Source of the DNA: an uncultured Flavobacterium sp.
Lineage (GTDB): Bacteria > Bacteroidota > Bacteroidia > Flavobacteriales > Flavobacteriaceae
Assembly: GCF_963422545.1 (NCBI RefSeq)
Contig: NZ_OY730230.1
Span: 434,001 to 498,000 of the forward strand
Length of the DNA: 64,000 nt
Direction of reading: 5' to 3'
Part shown: in pieces, positions 1 through 8,672 of the stretch
Numbering within the stretch: the first letter of the stretch is position 1
Layout: each line of letters starts with the position of its first letter
Notes under the pieces: model-generated
Databases searched by the model: none
What the model was told of the DNA's origin: nothing
Seen by the model: only the letters and a program-made list of their open reading frames with translations
Program-made: the position numbers and the translations under genes

Positions 1-27
1 TTAGTAAATAATATTCAAAACAGTCTA

Positions 28-35
28 TATCTTTG
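28..35 (+). promoter_or_regulatory. Promoter -7 box of the proline dehydrogenase gene
   Basis: TATCTTTG fits the Bacteroidota -7 consensus TAnnTTTG and lies 17 bases before the ATG at 53. No clear -33 TTG is seen upstream, so only half of the promoter is supported. Confidence 0.5.
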
Positions 36-52
36 CATAAAAACTATATTTA

Positions 53-1222
53 ATGGAAAAAATATTCGATAACACTCAAGTTGCATTTTCACTAAAAAGT
101 GATACTGAACTTGACAGGGCTTATTTTCTTTTTAAAATGATCGACAGCGAACCTTTGGTTAGAATTGGTACAGCAGTTACTAATTTTGCTATCAAAGCAC
201 ATCTTCCTGTAGAAGGATTAATTCGTGCGACGGTTTTTGATCATTTTTGCGGTGGTATTAACGAAGACGATTGTATTACAGTAGTAGACAAAATGTTTAC
301 AAAAGGTGTTTCGTCTGTATTAGATTATTCGGTTGAAGGAAAAGAAGAAGAAGCTCAGTTTGATGCGGCTTTAGAAATGACATTAAAAACTGTGGAATTT
401 GCAAAAGAACGCTTAGCGATTCCGTTTGCTGTTTTCAAACCAACAGGTTTTGGTCGTTTTGAATTGTATGAAAAATTAGGAGAAAAACAAACGTTAACTC
501 CAGATGAGCAAGCAGAGTGGGATAGAGTAGTGGCTCGTTTTGATCATGTTTGCAGTGAAGCACACAAAAAAGATGTTGCCTTATTGATTGATGGTGAAGA
601 AAGCTGGATGCAGGATGCTGCTGATAGTTTAGTTACCGAAATGATGCGCAAATACAATAAAGAGAAAGCAATTGTTTTTAATACTTTGCAAATGTACCGT
701 TGGGATCGTTTGGATTATTTGAAAAAATTGCATGAAGTTGCCAAAAATGAAGGTTTCTTTATTGGAATGAAATTAGTTCGTGGTGCTTACATGGAAAAAG
801 AAAACAAAAGAGCGGAAGAGAAAAATTATGTTTCGCCAATTTGTGTTTCTAAAGAAGCTACAGATATTAATTATGATGCTGCTGTACAGTATATGTTAGA
901 GCATTTAGATATTATGTCAATTTTTGCAGGAACTCACAACGAATTGAGCTCTTATAAATTGATGGAAATGATGCAGGAAAAAGGAATTGCCAAAAATGAT
1001 CATAAAATCTGGTTTGGACAATTGTATGGAATGAGTGATAATATTAGTTACAACTTGGCTGAGAATGGTTATAATGTCGCTAAATATCTACCATTTGGTC
1101 CTGTAAAAGATGTTATGCCGTACTTAATTCGTCGTGCTGAAGAAAATACTTCGGTTGCAGGGCAAACAAGCCGCGAATTATCTATGATTAAAGCTGAACG
1201 CAAAAGAAGAAAAGGGAAATAG
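53..1222 (+). CDS. putA: Proline dehydrogenase
   Basis: FAD-dependent oxidation of proline to pyrroline-5-carboxylate, the first step of proline catabolism. The 389-residue protein is a single-domain enzyme; the aldehyde dehydrogenase half of bifunctional PutA is absent. Family motifs are visible: MKLVRGAYMEKE near residue 240 and YLPFGPVKDVMPYLIRRAEE from residue 345, whose RRxxEN stretch binds substrate and FAD. The ATG at 53 follows a TATCTTTG promoter box closely. The gene is monocistronic, with a hairpin terminator 30 bases downstream. Confidence 0.93.
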   Translation: MEKIFDNTQVAFSLKSDTELDRAYFLFKMIDSEPLVRIGTAVTNFAIKAHLPVEGLIRATVFDHFCGGINEDDCITVVDKMFTKGVSSVLDYSVEGKEEEAQFDAALEMTLKTVEFAKERLAIPFAVFKPTGFGRFELYEKLGEKQTLTPDEQAEWDRVVARFDHVCSEAHKKDVALLIDGEESWMQDAADSLVTEMMRKYNKEKAIVFNTLQMYRWDRLDYLKKLHEVAKNEGFFIGMKLVRGAYMEKENKRAEEKNYVSPICVSKEATDINYDAAVQYMLEHLDIMSIFAGTHNELSSYKLMEMMQEKGIAKNDHKIWFGQLYGMSDNISYNLAENGYNVAKYLPFGPVKDVMPYLIRRAEENTSVAGQTSRELSMIKAERKRRKGK

Positions 1223-1251
1223 TTTTCAGTCTCACTTTTCAGTTTACATAT

Positions 1252-1283
1252 AAAAGCTCCAATTATAGATTGGGGCTTTTTTT
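1252..1283 (+). terminator. Terminator of proline dehydrogenase
   Basis: AAAAGCTCCAAT and ATTGGGGCTTTT form a stem with a five-base loop, followed by a T run. Confidence 0.8.
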
Positions 1284-1290
1284 ATGTAAT

Positions 1291-1323
1291 AAACCCGACA
1301 GGTTTTTAAAACCTGTCGGGTTT
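1291..1323. repeat. Dispersed palindrome, GACAGG family, copy 1
   Basis: A near-perfect palindrome built on ACCCGACAGGTTTT and its complement. Close copies lie at 29450-29480 and 37565-37597, all between genes. It resembles REP-like or extragenic palindromic elements. Confidence 0.8.
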
Positions 1324-1344
1324 AGTATCGTAATAGATTATGAC

Positions 1345-1385
1345 AAAAAAAGCCTGAAATAGTTAGATATTTCAGGCTTTTTTTT
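1345..1385. terminator. Bidirectional terminator
   Basis: AAAAAAGCCTGAAAT pairs with ATTTCAGGCTTTTTT, with A and T runs on both flanks. It can end the minus-strand ABC gene and any plus-strand readthrough. Confidence 0.8.
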
Positions 1386-1386
1386 A

Positions 1387-1421
1387 TTGGAATTTGGAAT
1401 TTTAAAAATTGGAATTTTAAT
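1387..1421. repeat. TTGGAATTTGGAATTTT dispersed repeat, copy 1
   Basis: Tandem GGAATTT words just beyond the end of the ABC gene. The same arrangement recurs at 34424-34453, after a different gene. Confidence 0.55.
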
Positions 1422-1422
1422 T

Positions 1423-3212
1423 TTAAGAATTACTAAACTGGAGATTACTTAAATTTTTATAAATACCATTTTCAAGATTTATCAATTCCTGATGTGTTCC
1501 TTCTTCAGTGATTATTCCGTTATCTAAAACTAAGATTTTATCAGCGTTTCTAATGGTTGAAAGACGGTGTGCAATAATAATACTTGTTCTTCCTTCCATT
1601 AAAACTTCTAATGCTTCCTGAACTAATTTTTCACTCTCACTATCTAAAGATGATGTTGCTTCGTCTAAAATCAAAATACTTGGATTTTTAAGCAAGGCTC
1701 TGGCGATCGCGATACGCTGACGTTGACCTCCTGATAACTTGACACCACGTTCTCCAACCAAAGTTTCGAATTTCTCCGGGAAACCTTCTACAAAATTTAA
1801 AGCATTGGCTTGTTTTGCAGCCAACATAATTTCTTCGTTTGTAGCATCCGGTTTTCCGTATGCAATATTTTCTCTAATAGTTCCTCCAAATAAAATAACA
1901 TCCTGAGGAACAATACTCATGTTTCCACGAAGATTTTCTAAATCATAGTCGTAGATATTTTTTCCGTCAACTAAAATTTCTCCTGAAGTTATATCGTAAA
2001 AACGTAATAAAAGTGACGAAATAGTCGATTTTCCGGCGCCACTTGGACCAACAATAGCTATTTTTTGTCCAAATTCTGCAGAGAAATTTACATCTTTTAA
2101 AACCTGAACTTCTTTTCTTGAAGGATAACTAAAAGCAACATTCTTAAAAGAAACAATTCCTTTTATTTTCTCGATAGGAGATGTTTTTGGGTTTGCATTA
2201 ATTGCTTCCGGTGTTTCTTCTAATAATTCAAAAACACGTTCTGTTGCTCCAACTGCTTTTTGAATTTGGGCATACATTTCGGCAATTCCTCCAAAAGAAG
2301 CACCAATAAAGGTTGTATAAAGCACAAACGAAATTAAATCCCCAACACCTTCAACTTCACCTTTTATGGTCAATGTAATTCCGTACCAAACAACAGCAAC
2401 TACACATCCAAAAAGGCATAAAATGATAAACGAAGCAAAGTAACCACGGTATTGACCACCTTTTATGGCAATTTTTACAATTTCTTTGATTTTGTTTCTA
2501 TAACGTTGAATTTCGTACCATTCGTTGGCAAAAGCCTTTACGTTGCTAATTCCCTGAAGTGTTTCTTCAACGATTACCTGGCTTTCAGCTACTTTATCTT
2601 GAGTCTTCTTTCCATATTTACGAATAAATCTTCCAAAGATAACAGCGGCAACTGCAACAATTGGTACAATGGCCAACATCATTAAAGTTAATTTTGGACT
2701 TATATTTCCTAGAATAACAAAACCTCCAATAATCAGGATTAACTGGCGTAAAAACTCAGCGATTGTAGTTGTAAAGGTGTCTTGTAGCTGCGAAATATCA
2801 GCACTGATTCTACTATTTAACTCTCCAACACGTTTTTGAGAATAAAAAGACATTGGCAATTTTACCAGATTTTCATATAAAGCAAAACGAATATTAGATA
2901 ATGAATTCTCTGTGAAATTTACAAAAAGTGAGATTCTGAAAAAAGAGAAGATCGCCTGAAGCGTAAGAATCACCATTAATCCAACAGCAATTTCGTTAGC
3001 CCTGCTAAGGTCTTTGTTGGTAACGCAATCAACTAGCATTCCCATTAATTTAGGAAAGGCGAGGGCAGTGGCGCTGGTTAATAATAAGAAGATCAAACCA
3101 AGGAAAAATTTCCATTATGACCTTTTCCGTATTTAAAAATTCTGAAAGCTTTTTGAAGTGAATTAGAGTCTAATTTAGCCTTTGGTAAATCATTTTCCTG
3201 AAATCTTGCCAT
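1423..3212 (-). pseudogene. ABC exporter (fused permease-ATPase), frameshifted near its N-terminus
   Basis: A type I ABC exporter half-transporter with an N-terminal six-helix membrane domain and a C-terminal ATPase. Walker A GPSGAGKST, signature LSGGQRQR, Walker B ILILDEATSSLD and the switch His in IIIAHRLST are all visible. The long open frame covers only 1423-3096 and would need a TTG start inside the membrane domain. A good start, ATG at 3212 (MARFQENDLPKAKL...), reads 32 codons to GKGH and then goes out of frame near 3114-3116, where one A appears to be missing (CATAATGG for CATAAATGG). Restoring it joins both parts into about 597 residues, the normal length. This is either a sequencing error or a real inactivation. 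The substrate is unknown; the family includes lipid and drug exporters. Confidence 0.82.
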
Positions 3213-3408
3213 TTGAGTATACAATTAAGATATGCAAATGTATGACTATAGCAAATGATTACAAAAGATTATTATAAATTAGGCCGTTGTACTCTTGTTT
3301 TTAACTAAAATTAACTAAAACGTAATTTTTATCTAACTTTTAAAAAGCTGTAATAGAGTTGAGTAAAAAATATCTGCGAAAAGTATTTCATTTTTTTCTA
3401 AAATATGC

Positions 3409-3438
3409 TTGCAAATACAAAATCTAGCTGTACATTTG
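3409..3438 (+). promoter_or_regulatory. Promoter of the first tRNA-Val
   Basis: TTG at 3409-3411, a 19-base spacer and TACATTTG at 3431-3438 match the Bacteroidota sigma-A consensus. Confidence 0.75.
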
Positions 3439-3476
3439 CACTCGCAATCACAAAATGATAGCTACCTAGTAAAATA

Positions 3477-3551
3477 GGGCGATTAGCTCAGCTGGTTCAG
3501 AGCACCTCGTTTACACCGAGGGGGTCGGGGGTTCGAACCCCTCATCGCCCA
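3477..3551 (+). tRNA. tRNA-Val (anticodon TAC), copy 1
   Basis: A 75-base cloverleaf. The acceptor arms GGGCGAT and ATCGCCC pair, the anticodon stem CCTCG/CGAGG encloses TTTACAC with anticodon TAC at 3512-3514, and the T arm contains GGTTCGAACCC. CCA is encoded at 3552-3554. A hairpin terminator follows at once. Confidence 0.96.
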
Positions 3552-3555
3552 CCAA

Positions 3556-3589
3556 GAAACTCCTTAAGAAATTAAGGAGTTTTTTTTTG
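3556..3589 (+). terminator. Terminator of tRNA-Val copy 1
   Basis: ACTCCTTAA and TTAAGGAGT form the stem, followed by nine T residues. The same hairpin reappears at 20732-20763, where it seems to be the displaced terminator of the second tRNA. Confidence 0.88.
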
Positions 3590-3743
3590 CATATTTCCTA
3601 AGTCAAGCAAAATGGAAAGTAAAAACAGTTTTAAAACATTGAACTTAAAAGGATCAAAATTAGATTTACAATGCGCAAGAAGTGTCACACAACGCAGGTA
3701 AGTACAATTATGTAGAATTATTTTATTTTTTTTCTAAAAACAC

Positions 3744-3773
3744 TTGCAAATACAAAATCTAGCTGTATATTTG
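3744..3773 (+). promoter_or_regulatory. Promoter of the second tRNA-Val
   Basis: TTG at 3744-3746, a 19-base spacer and TATATTTG at 3766-3773, the same geometry as in the first copy. Confidence 0.75.
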
Positions 3774-3811
3774 CACTCGCAATCACAAAATGATAGCAAC
3801 CTAATAAAATA

Positions 3812-3886
3812 GGGCGATTAGCTCAGCTGGTTCAGAGCACCTCGTTTACACCGAGGGGGTCGGGGGTTCGAACCCCTCATCGCCCA
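3812..3886 (+). tRNA. tRNA-Val (anticodon TAC), copy 2, with an element in its 3' end
   Basis: Identical to copy 1 through the discriminator base, but followed by CTGTGAGG instead of CCA and a terminator. The 3' flank was replaced when the 16.8 kb element integrated. The tRNA body is intact. Its CCA tail would have to be added after transcription, and its own terminator now lies at 20732-20763. Confidence 0.95.
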
Positions 3887-5400
3887 CTGTGAGGGATAAC
3901 CGAAAGGTTGTCCCTTTTTTTTTGATATATAAGATATCCTTTTTCCTCCATTTTACTAGCATTATGAGAAAATATCTCCATCATTGTAGGTGTTCGATAT
4001 ATACCCTCTTGGTAGTATAAGTTGCCATCGAACACCATGTTTACAAACTGACGTTTTTGCAAAACATCTAATTTTGTATATACATGCCTGATATCACTCA
4101 TTAAATCCAAGTTATTATCTAGAACCTCAAAAGCTTTACCTTGGTTTGTACTGAATCTTTCTATTGATGCAGTAAGTGTTAAGATATGATCACTATAGGT
4201 AGAATACCATCTTTCGTAAGTGTCTTTATTTATCTCATCTTTAAACCATTTTTCTTCTACCTTATTTAATCTCTGCTGTACTTCATCAAGTTCATACCTT
4301 TTGTCTGCTACTTTTTTCTTGTTTGCTTTTACTTCCTGTTCAATTGATGCGTAAGATCCAGTCCTTATTTCCTTAATTTTCCTTTCAGGAACACTCATAA
4401 GGTTGCAGGCATTTAAAAACTGCTCATGTGCTTTTACAGCACTTATGTTGTTATGCTTTGAATGCTTGCATTTATAATAGTAAAAATATTTTCCAGATTT
4501 ACCACGAGAAGGCGCACCTGTCAGAGGAGTTCCGCAGTGGCATTTTACAACGCCTCTCAGGGGTATTTCCTCGTCTACAGTTACTTTTACCTTATCCACC
4601 TTTTTCATTTTTGATTGCACCATTGTCCATGTTGTCTTATCAACTATCGGTTCATGAATAGCAGGAAAAAGGCCTCCCGGAAGTTCCTTGAAAGGTTCAA
4701 CTCTGACAAGTCCTGCATAAACAGGATTTGCCAGCACGCGGTCAATGGCCATATTGCCTTTCCTGTCAAATCCTGTTCCATACGCGATTTCTTTGATTTT
4801 ATATAATGGCACATCACGTAGGAACATATCATAAATATTTCTTACCACTTTAGCTTCTATTTCATTTACTTCAAGATGTCGCTGTTTTCCTTCTCCAACC
4901 TTGGTGTAGCCGAAAGGTTTTTCTCTCGTAAGGAAACGACCTTCTTTAGCACGGGCAGTATAAAGCCCGCCACGCACTTTTATACTCCTATTGATATTAT
5001 CCTCTTCAGCAAGCAGTAATTGTAACCCTGCCCTGAAAAAGCTTCCCGGCGTGTCATAATCAAAAACGATCCCTTCAGTCACGCTGATAATCTGAATACC
5101 ATATTTTTTTTGGAACTGCTTTACCATATTCATGGCCTCGCCCGCATCCCTGCTAAAACGATCAAGCTGATCTACAAGGAGATAATCTACAGATTTATAA
5201 TGTTTCGCAATAAATGTCTGCAGTTTTATAAAATCCGGACGATCAAAAGTCTTGGCACTTTTCCCCCTGTCGATAAAGGTATCTACCAATTGTATATTAT
5301 TATACTGCAGGTATTGATCAGTATATAATTCCTGTCTTTCAATAGAGCCGTTACTTTGCCCCAACTGGCTAAACCTTAAATATCTAATCGCCCTCTTCAT
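3877..5400 (-). CDS. Large serine recombinase (integrase)
   Basis: A site-specific recombinase expected to integrate and excise the surrounding element. The N-terminal resolvase domain shows catalytic Ser11 (YLRFSQLGQS), IERQ at 20-23 and DQLDRFSRD at 78-85. A recombinase domain follows (KPFGYTKVGEGKQR), then a zinc ribbon (VKCHCG... YYKCKHSKH) and a coiled-coil stretch. At 507 residues it is a mid-sized member of the large serine family. The last two codons, Gly-Arg, and the TGA stop lie inside the tRNA-Val acceptor stem, so the end of this protein is supplied by the host site. In the excised circle the frame would continue into a 20-residue tail encoded at 20661-20728. A 51-codon ORF overlaps its start by 17 bases. 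Confidence 0.93.
   Translation of the reverse strand: MKRAIRYLRFSQLGQSNGSIERQELYTDQYLQYNNIQLVDTFIDRGKSAKTFDRPDFIKLQTFIAKHYKSVDYLLVDQLDRFSRDAGEAMNMVKQFQKKYGIQIISVTEGIVFDYDTPGSFFRAGLQLLLAEEDNINRSIKVRGGLYTARAKEGRFLTREKPFGYTKVGEGKQRHLEVNEIEAKVVRNIYDMFLRDVPLYKIKEIAYGTGFDRKGNMAIDRVLANPVYAGLVRVEPFKELPGGLFPAIHEPIVDKTTWTMVQSKMKKVDKVKVTVDEEIPLRGVVKCHCGTPLTGAPSRGKSGKYFYYYKCKHSKHNNISAVKAHEQFLNACNLMSVPERKIKEIRTGSYASIEQEVKANKKKVADKRYELDEVQQRLNKVEEKWFKDEINKDTYERWYSTYSDHILTLTASIERFSTNQGKAFEVLDNNLDLMSDIRHVYTKLDVLQKRQFVNMVFDGNLYYQEGIYRTPTMMEIFSHNASKMEEKGYLIYQKKRDNLSVIPHSGR
3882..3887 (+). other. attL core of the integrative element
   Basis: GCCCAC at the 3' end of tRNA-Val copy 2, flanked by tRNA sequence on the left and element sequence (TGTGAGGG) on the right. 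It pairs with 20723-20728. Confidence 0.75.
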
Positions 5401-5539
5401 ATAATTCTTTTAATGTTAATGATACCATAATTTCAATCATGAAATTTACGAATTTTTGTTCTTTTTCCCTTTCTAAATCTTCATAATTTTTTAATATAAT
5501 GTCATCATTTTCAAAGTGTTCACCCTCTAAATTTTCCAT
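5384..5539 (-). CDS. Small acidic protein, overlapping the recombinase start
   Basis: A 51-codon frame (MENLEGEHFENDD...LYEEGD) whose stop lies 17 bases inside the recombinase gene, an arrangement that suggests translational coupling. The protein is rich in Glu and Asp and has a short hydrophobic middle (FMIEIMVSLTL). No family is recognised. It could be an accessory or directionality protein of the integrase; that is inference from position only. Confidence 0.5.
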   Translation of the reverse strand: MENLEGEHFENDDIILKNYEDLEREKEQKFVNFMIEIMVSLTLKELYEEGD

Positions 5540-5690
5540 ATCAAATATTATTAAACTTAATTAATATACCGTCTTTCTCATAGTACCAAAACGAATTTAA
5601 AATACAATTAAACATTTCCTCTCTTTTTGCTTTTTATGGAACAAGCTGACTGCATTTGGCTTAGTTAAAAGTTTAAAACACTGGAAATAT

Positions 5691-6122
5691 TTATTTTTTA
5701 AGATGCTTTAATTCAAATTCCTCTGTGAGCTGTATTATCTTTTTAGATAAAACAGCTAATTCAATTGTCTGTTTTTCCAGTTTGTACAGACAGGCTGAAG
5801 CTTTCTTTTCGGAAAATTTTTGATATAGAATCTTGACAACCTGATTGTAATTTACCCCGACAGCCCTAAACTGGCTATAAAAAGAGGTCAGGCGCATATA
5901 ATAATCTATTGTAGCTTTATCGATCTTTACTGTTTTTATCCCTTTTTGAAAAACGCACGCTGTAATAAAGTGTGCCATTACATTCATCCCTGAAGTCTCA
6001 AAAAGAGTCAGGAAGTGGGCATTTTCTTCCTCAGTAAGACTGATGGAATAACGGTGGACGGCGGGATCAATCTTGGTAGGCCTGCCTCCTTTATATGGGT
6101 TCTTTTTTTCTTCACTTTCCAT
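5691..6122 (-). CDS. mobA: MobA-like mobilization accessory protein
   Basis: 143 residues resembling the MobA proteins of Bacteroidota conjugative transposons, which bind oriT and help the relaxase. Visible signatures are the basic GGRPTKIDP near the N-terminus, SISLTEEENAHFLTLFETSG, the AVGVNYNQVVK block and EKKASACLYKLEKQTIELA. The usual MobB relaxase and MobC coupling protein are not in the window, so the protein may work with a relaxase supplied in trans or be a relic. The word GCATTTGGCTTA occurs on both sides of the gene (5652-5663 and 6212-6223). Confidence 0.78.
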   Translation of the reverse strand: MESEEKKNPYKGGRPTKIDPAVHRYSISLTEEENAHFLTLFETSGMNVMAHFITACVFQKGIKTVKIDKATIDYYMRLTSFYSQFRAVGVNYNQVVKILYQKFSEKKASACLYKLEKQTIELAVLSKKIIQLTEEFELKHLKK

Positions 6123-6344
6123 GATTTCAATTACTGATATTACTTAAATACCAATATATCTTATAATCAGCACTTACACTCCAATTAGAAAGTACTTGGA
6201 AGTGTTTGGAAGCATTTGGCTTATTTGCTCCTAACACAGTCTTAAACCATTAGGATTGGACATGCGCTGTCAAATAAAGCCATCAGAAGACACATTAAAA
6301 GAGCAGGCCTTTTTCAGAATTAATTTTCTGAAAAACATGAAATT

Positions 6345-7034
6345 ATGCTCTACAAAGAAACAGTCACCCAGGAGATGTGGGAACTTCTCCAAAGGTTAAT
6401 GAAAGATGAAATGTTAAAGGATTATATTTTGGTCGGGGGAACAGCCTTGGCGTTACGCTTGGGACATCGGTTATCGGTAGATATAGACCTGTTCACCTCA
6501 AAGGCTTTTGATTCGAAAATGATGCTGAAATATTTGCAGGACAATTACAATGTACAAGAAAAGGGAAACAGGCTGCACAACAATACAGTACTTACCTATA
6601 TCGATGATATAAAAGTCGATATTGTTACCCACAATTATCCTCTTCTTAATTCAGTTGAAAATATTGAAAGTATTCGTATGATTTCCAATGAAGACATTGG
6701 AGCTATGAAACTCCACGCAATCCATCAAAGTGGTGACCGGTACAAGGATTTTGTCGACATGTACTTCTTACTTGAACACGAACCATTAAAGTTCTATCTT
6801 GAAGCCTATCAGAGAAAATATGATAAAGACCCCTATTGGGCATCCGTAGGACTGAATACGTATGATAAGATTACCACTTTTGATGGTGTAGATATGCTAA
6901 AAGAAAAGCAACAGGATTGGGAACATATCCAAAAACGATTAGAACTAGCGACGAAAAATCCTTTACATAAATTTGCATCAGTGATAGAAGACTTGCCAAT
7001 TAACATGAACAAAAAGCGGGGTGTTCGCAGGTAA
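6345..7034 (+). CDS. AbiEii/AbiGii-family nucleotidyltransferase toxin
   Basis: 229 residues of the AbiEii toxin family. Such toxins transfer nucleotides to RNA targets and act in phage abortive infection or element maintenance. The nucleotidyltransferase signature is clear: GG at residues 31-32 (LVGGTALALRLG) and DxD at 46-48 (SVDIDLF), followed by KVDIV and a conserved MKLHAI...RYKDFVDMYFL block. The partner gene follows after 45 bases. Here the toxin precedes the putative antitoxin. Confidence 0.85.
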   Translation: MLYKETVTQEMWELLQRLMKDEMLKDYILVGGTALALRLGHRLSVDIDLFTSKAFDSKMMLKYLQDNYNVQEKGNRLHNNTVLTYIDDIKVDIVTHNYPLLNSVENIESIRMISNEDIGAMKLHAIHQSGDRYKDFVDMYFLLEHEPLKFYLEAYQRKYDKDPYWASVGLNTYDKITTFDGVDMLKEKQQDWEHIQKRLELATKNPLHKFASVIEDLPINMNKKRGVRR

Positions 7035-7079
7035 TTCACTGAAAAATACGTATATTTGGTAATAGCCCAATTAAAAAAA

Positions 7080-7391
7080 ATGAAGACATTAATCAAACAT
7101 ATACCCAATCTTCATCCCAAATTCTTTTGGGAATTTAGATTTGATGAGATTGATTGGGAAGGAGCGTATAAAATGGTAATTGCTCGTATCGTTGAGCGTG
7201 GCAGTCAGGATGAAATTGATGAAATCGTCCGTTTTTATGGTCGTCAAAAAGTGATTAAGGCTATCCGTGACGAGATTTATTTTTTGCCTAACTATGCCAT
7301 TGAAGATGCCATAAATTTCTTTCCGGAACTTAAAAAGGAAGAAATATACTGTTACCTGAACCGCAAGGACAAACCCTATCATTGGATTTAA
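7080..7391 (+). CDS. DUF6922-like protein, probable antitoxin of the AbiEii toxin
   Basis: 103 residues beginning MKTLIKHIPNLHPKFFWEF and containing the IDWEGAYKMVIARIVERG block, which I associate with DUF6922 proteins found beside AbiEii toxins. The ATG at 7080 fits the conserved start better than the TTG 24 bases earlier. It lies 45 bases after the toxin gene and is probably co-transcribed. The antitoxin role is inferred from adjacency. Confidence 0.65.
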   Translation: MKTLIKHIPNLHPKFFWEFRFDEIDWEGAYKMVIARIVERGSQDEIDEIVRFYGRQKVIKAIRDEIYFLPNYAIEDAINFFPELKKEEIYCYLNRKDKPYHWI

Positions 7392-7742
7392 TCCTGCCTC
7401 TTAAATTTATTAAACACGAGATTCTTTTTACTTTATATTTTCCAAAGAAATAATAAAAAGAAAACAAAGGTAGGACGAGATTGCTTAGCTAACCAAAAGA
7501 CTACGGCATAATGTCTTGCTCGTACCTCGCAATCCACCCTTACGGGACTTATTCCGTTTCCTTTTGGCCTGCCAGCAACCCGTCCTGTGAAATGGCTTTC
7601 TTTTTCTTTTTTCGGGTTTTTCTGTTTTCTTTTGGAATAATATATTTTTTGGGGTTTGTACAGGCTAAATCTCTTGTACAATTATGCTTGAAAATTTACT
7701 TTTTTTGTAGTGCGTGACTATATAACTACAGGCTTGCAGATT

Positions 7743-7875
7743 AGCATACATGCAAGCGTACATACGTGAATACATACAAACGTAAAAGCATACAAACATG
7801 AAAGCATATCAGTATGAAAGCGTACAGACGTGAAGACATGCAGGCGTGAATGCATGAATGCGTAAATACACAAGC
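7743..7875 (+). repeat. Degenerate ~16-base tandem repeat
   Basis: About eight imperfect units of the pattern GCGTACAGACGTGAAA, for example GCATACAAACATGAAA, GCATATCAGTATGAAA and GCGTACAGACGTGAA. The units are alike in length but vary at several positions, so the array is old. Similar arrays occur near transfer regions of Bacteroidota conjugative transposons, to my recollection. Confidence 0.75.
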
Positions 7876-8158
7876 TACCATTCCGGTAATCTATATTCCC
7901 TCATTTATTAATATCACTGAAACACGCCCATTTAATTTCCATCTCATCTACAATAAGAATCCTTTCAGTTATAAAGGACGGCGGCGGGCAGCCTTCATGG
8001 CTGCCGAAATTTATTCCTATTCTTAATTATCGAAATGGATTCCGATAATACCTATCCTTTAGATTGGTTTCAATAACATTACTTCGACTATTACAAAAGA
8101 AAAAAGGGTATCAACCCTTTTAACTTAAAACCATTCCTAAAAGTTGTCGCGGGACAAT

Positions 8159-8214
8159 GGCAAGTTGTGTTTTGAGCTGCTCGAAATCCTTTCCGCAGCT
8201 CAAAACCACTTGCC
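8159..8214. repeat. Long inverted repeat, oriT-like hairpin
   Basis: GGCAAGTTGTGTTTTGAGCTGC (8159-8180, given here for its two halves GGCAAGTTGTG and TTTTGAGCTGC) pairs with GCAGCTCAAAACCACTTGCC (8195-8214) across a 14-base loop. No T run follows, so a terminator is less likely. Its place in a mob-bearing element suggests an oriT or recombination structure; this is inference. Confidence 0.6.
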
Positions 8215-8261
8215 CTTGCAGGGAGCAGTAAAAAACTCCAAAGTCGTTTTTAAACTAGTTA

Positions 8262-8519
8262 CTATTTACCATTCATGACTTTTTCAATGTCCGAATATTT
8301 GTAATACATAAGACCGCCAATTTTAGTAAAAGCGAGTGTGCCATTGATCCGTAAATTTTGCAAAGTGCCGGCAGAAATATTCAGCATTTTTCGGACTTCA
8401 TAAGATTTTAGCCACTGCTTAACCTGTTGCGATTGAGGTTTAATGAGTTGTTTTAAATCATTTAAAAGAAGATTTCTGAATTCGTTTAAATCTTCGCGGG
8501 TGATAAGATCGATTACCAT
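8262..8519 (-). CDS. HTH DNA-binding protein (excisionase-like)
   Basis: 85 residues with a C-terminal winged HTH of the MerR/excisionase (HTH_17) type: WLKSYEVRKMLNISAGTLQNLRINGTLAFTKIGGLMYYKYSDIEKVM. Proteins of this size and layout are standard in Bacteroidota conjugative and mobilizable elements, where they regulate excision or transfer. The N-terminal 35 residues form a predicted helix. It stands alone between the oriT-like repeat and the metal operon. Confidence 0.75.
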   Translation of the reverse strand: MVIDLITREDLNEFRNLLLNDLKQLIKPQSQQVKQWLKSYEVRKMLNISAGTLQNLRINGTLAFTKIGGLMYYKYSDIEKVMNGK

Positions 8520-8633
8520 AATAATATAATTTTTAGATTGTTATAGTACAAAGTTATATAGTTTGAAGGGGTTTAACTCACGACGGGAAGTGTGTTGGAA
8601 ACGATTTATCTAGATAATATGCGTACAAATTAA

Positions 8634-8672
8634 AAACCGATCAAATATCTAAAAAACACATTTGATCGGTTT
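8634..8672. repeat. 13-base perfect inverted repeat
   Basis: AAACCGATCAAAT (8634-8646) and ATTTGATCGGTTT (8660-8672), with a 13-base loop, in the 395-base gap between the HTH gene and the metal operon. It may be a terminator or an operator. The rest of the gap holds no convincing gene. Confidence 0.6.

Larger units (their letters stand above)
3396..3886 (+). repeat. Tandem duplication of a promoter plus tRNA-Val segment
   Basis: About 156 bp (3396-3551) recurs at 3731-3886 with a few substitutions, an offset of 335 bases. Each copy holds a TTG box, a TAnnTTTG box, the leader and the whole tRNA gene. Confidence 0.88.
7392..8261. other. 870-base non-coding stretch of the element
   Basis: No convincing gene. 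A minus-strand open frame at 7433-7681 (ending ...RPTFVFFLLFLWKI) resembles a sequence I recall from many Bacteroidota conjugative transposons, more likely conserved DNA than a protein. The stretch also holds a degenerate tandem repeat (7743-7875), a short hairpin GGGCAGCC/GGCTGCC near 7985-8008, and the long inverted repeat at 8159-8214. It may be the transfer or replication control region. Confidence 0.5.

Noticed and set aside
7433..7681. Minus-strand open frame of 82 codons
   Set aside because: Biased, low-complexity ends and resemblance to a stretch commonly open in conjugative transposons; treated as conserved non-coding DNA, not a gene.
7743..7875. Possible CRISPR array
   Set aside because: Units are about 16 bases, directly adjacent, degenerate and without spacers; no cas genes are present.
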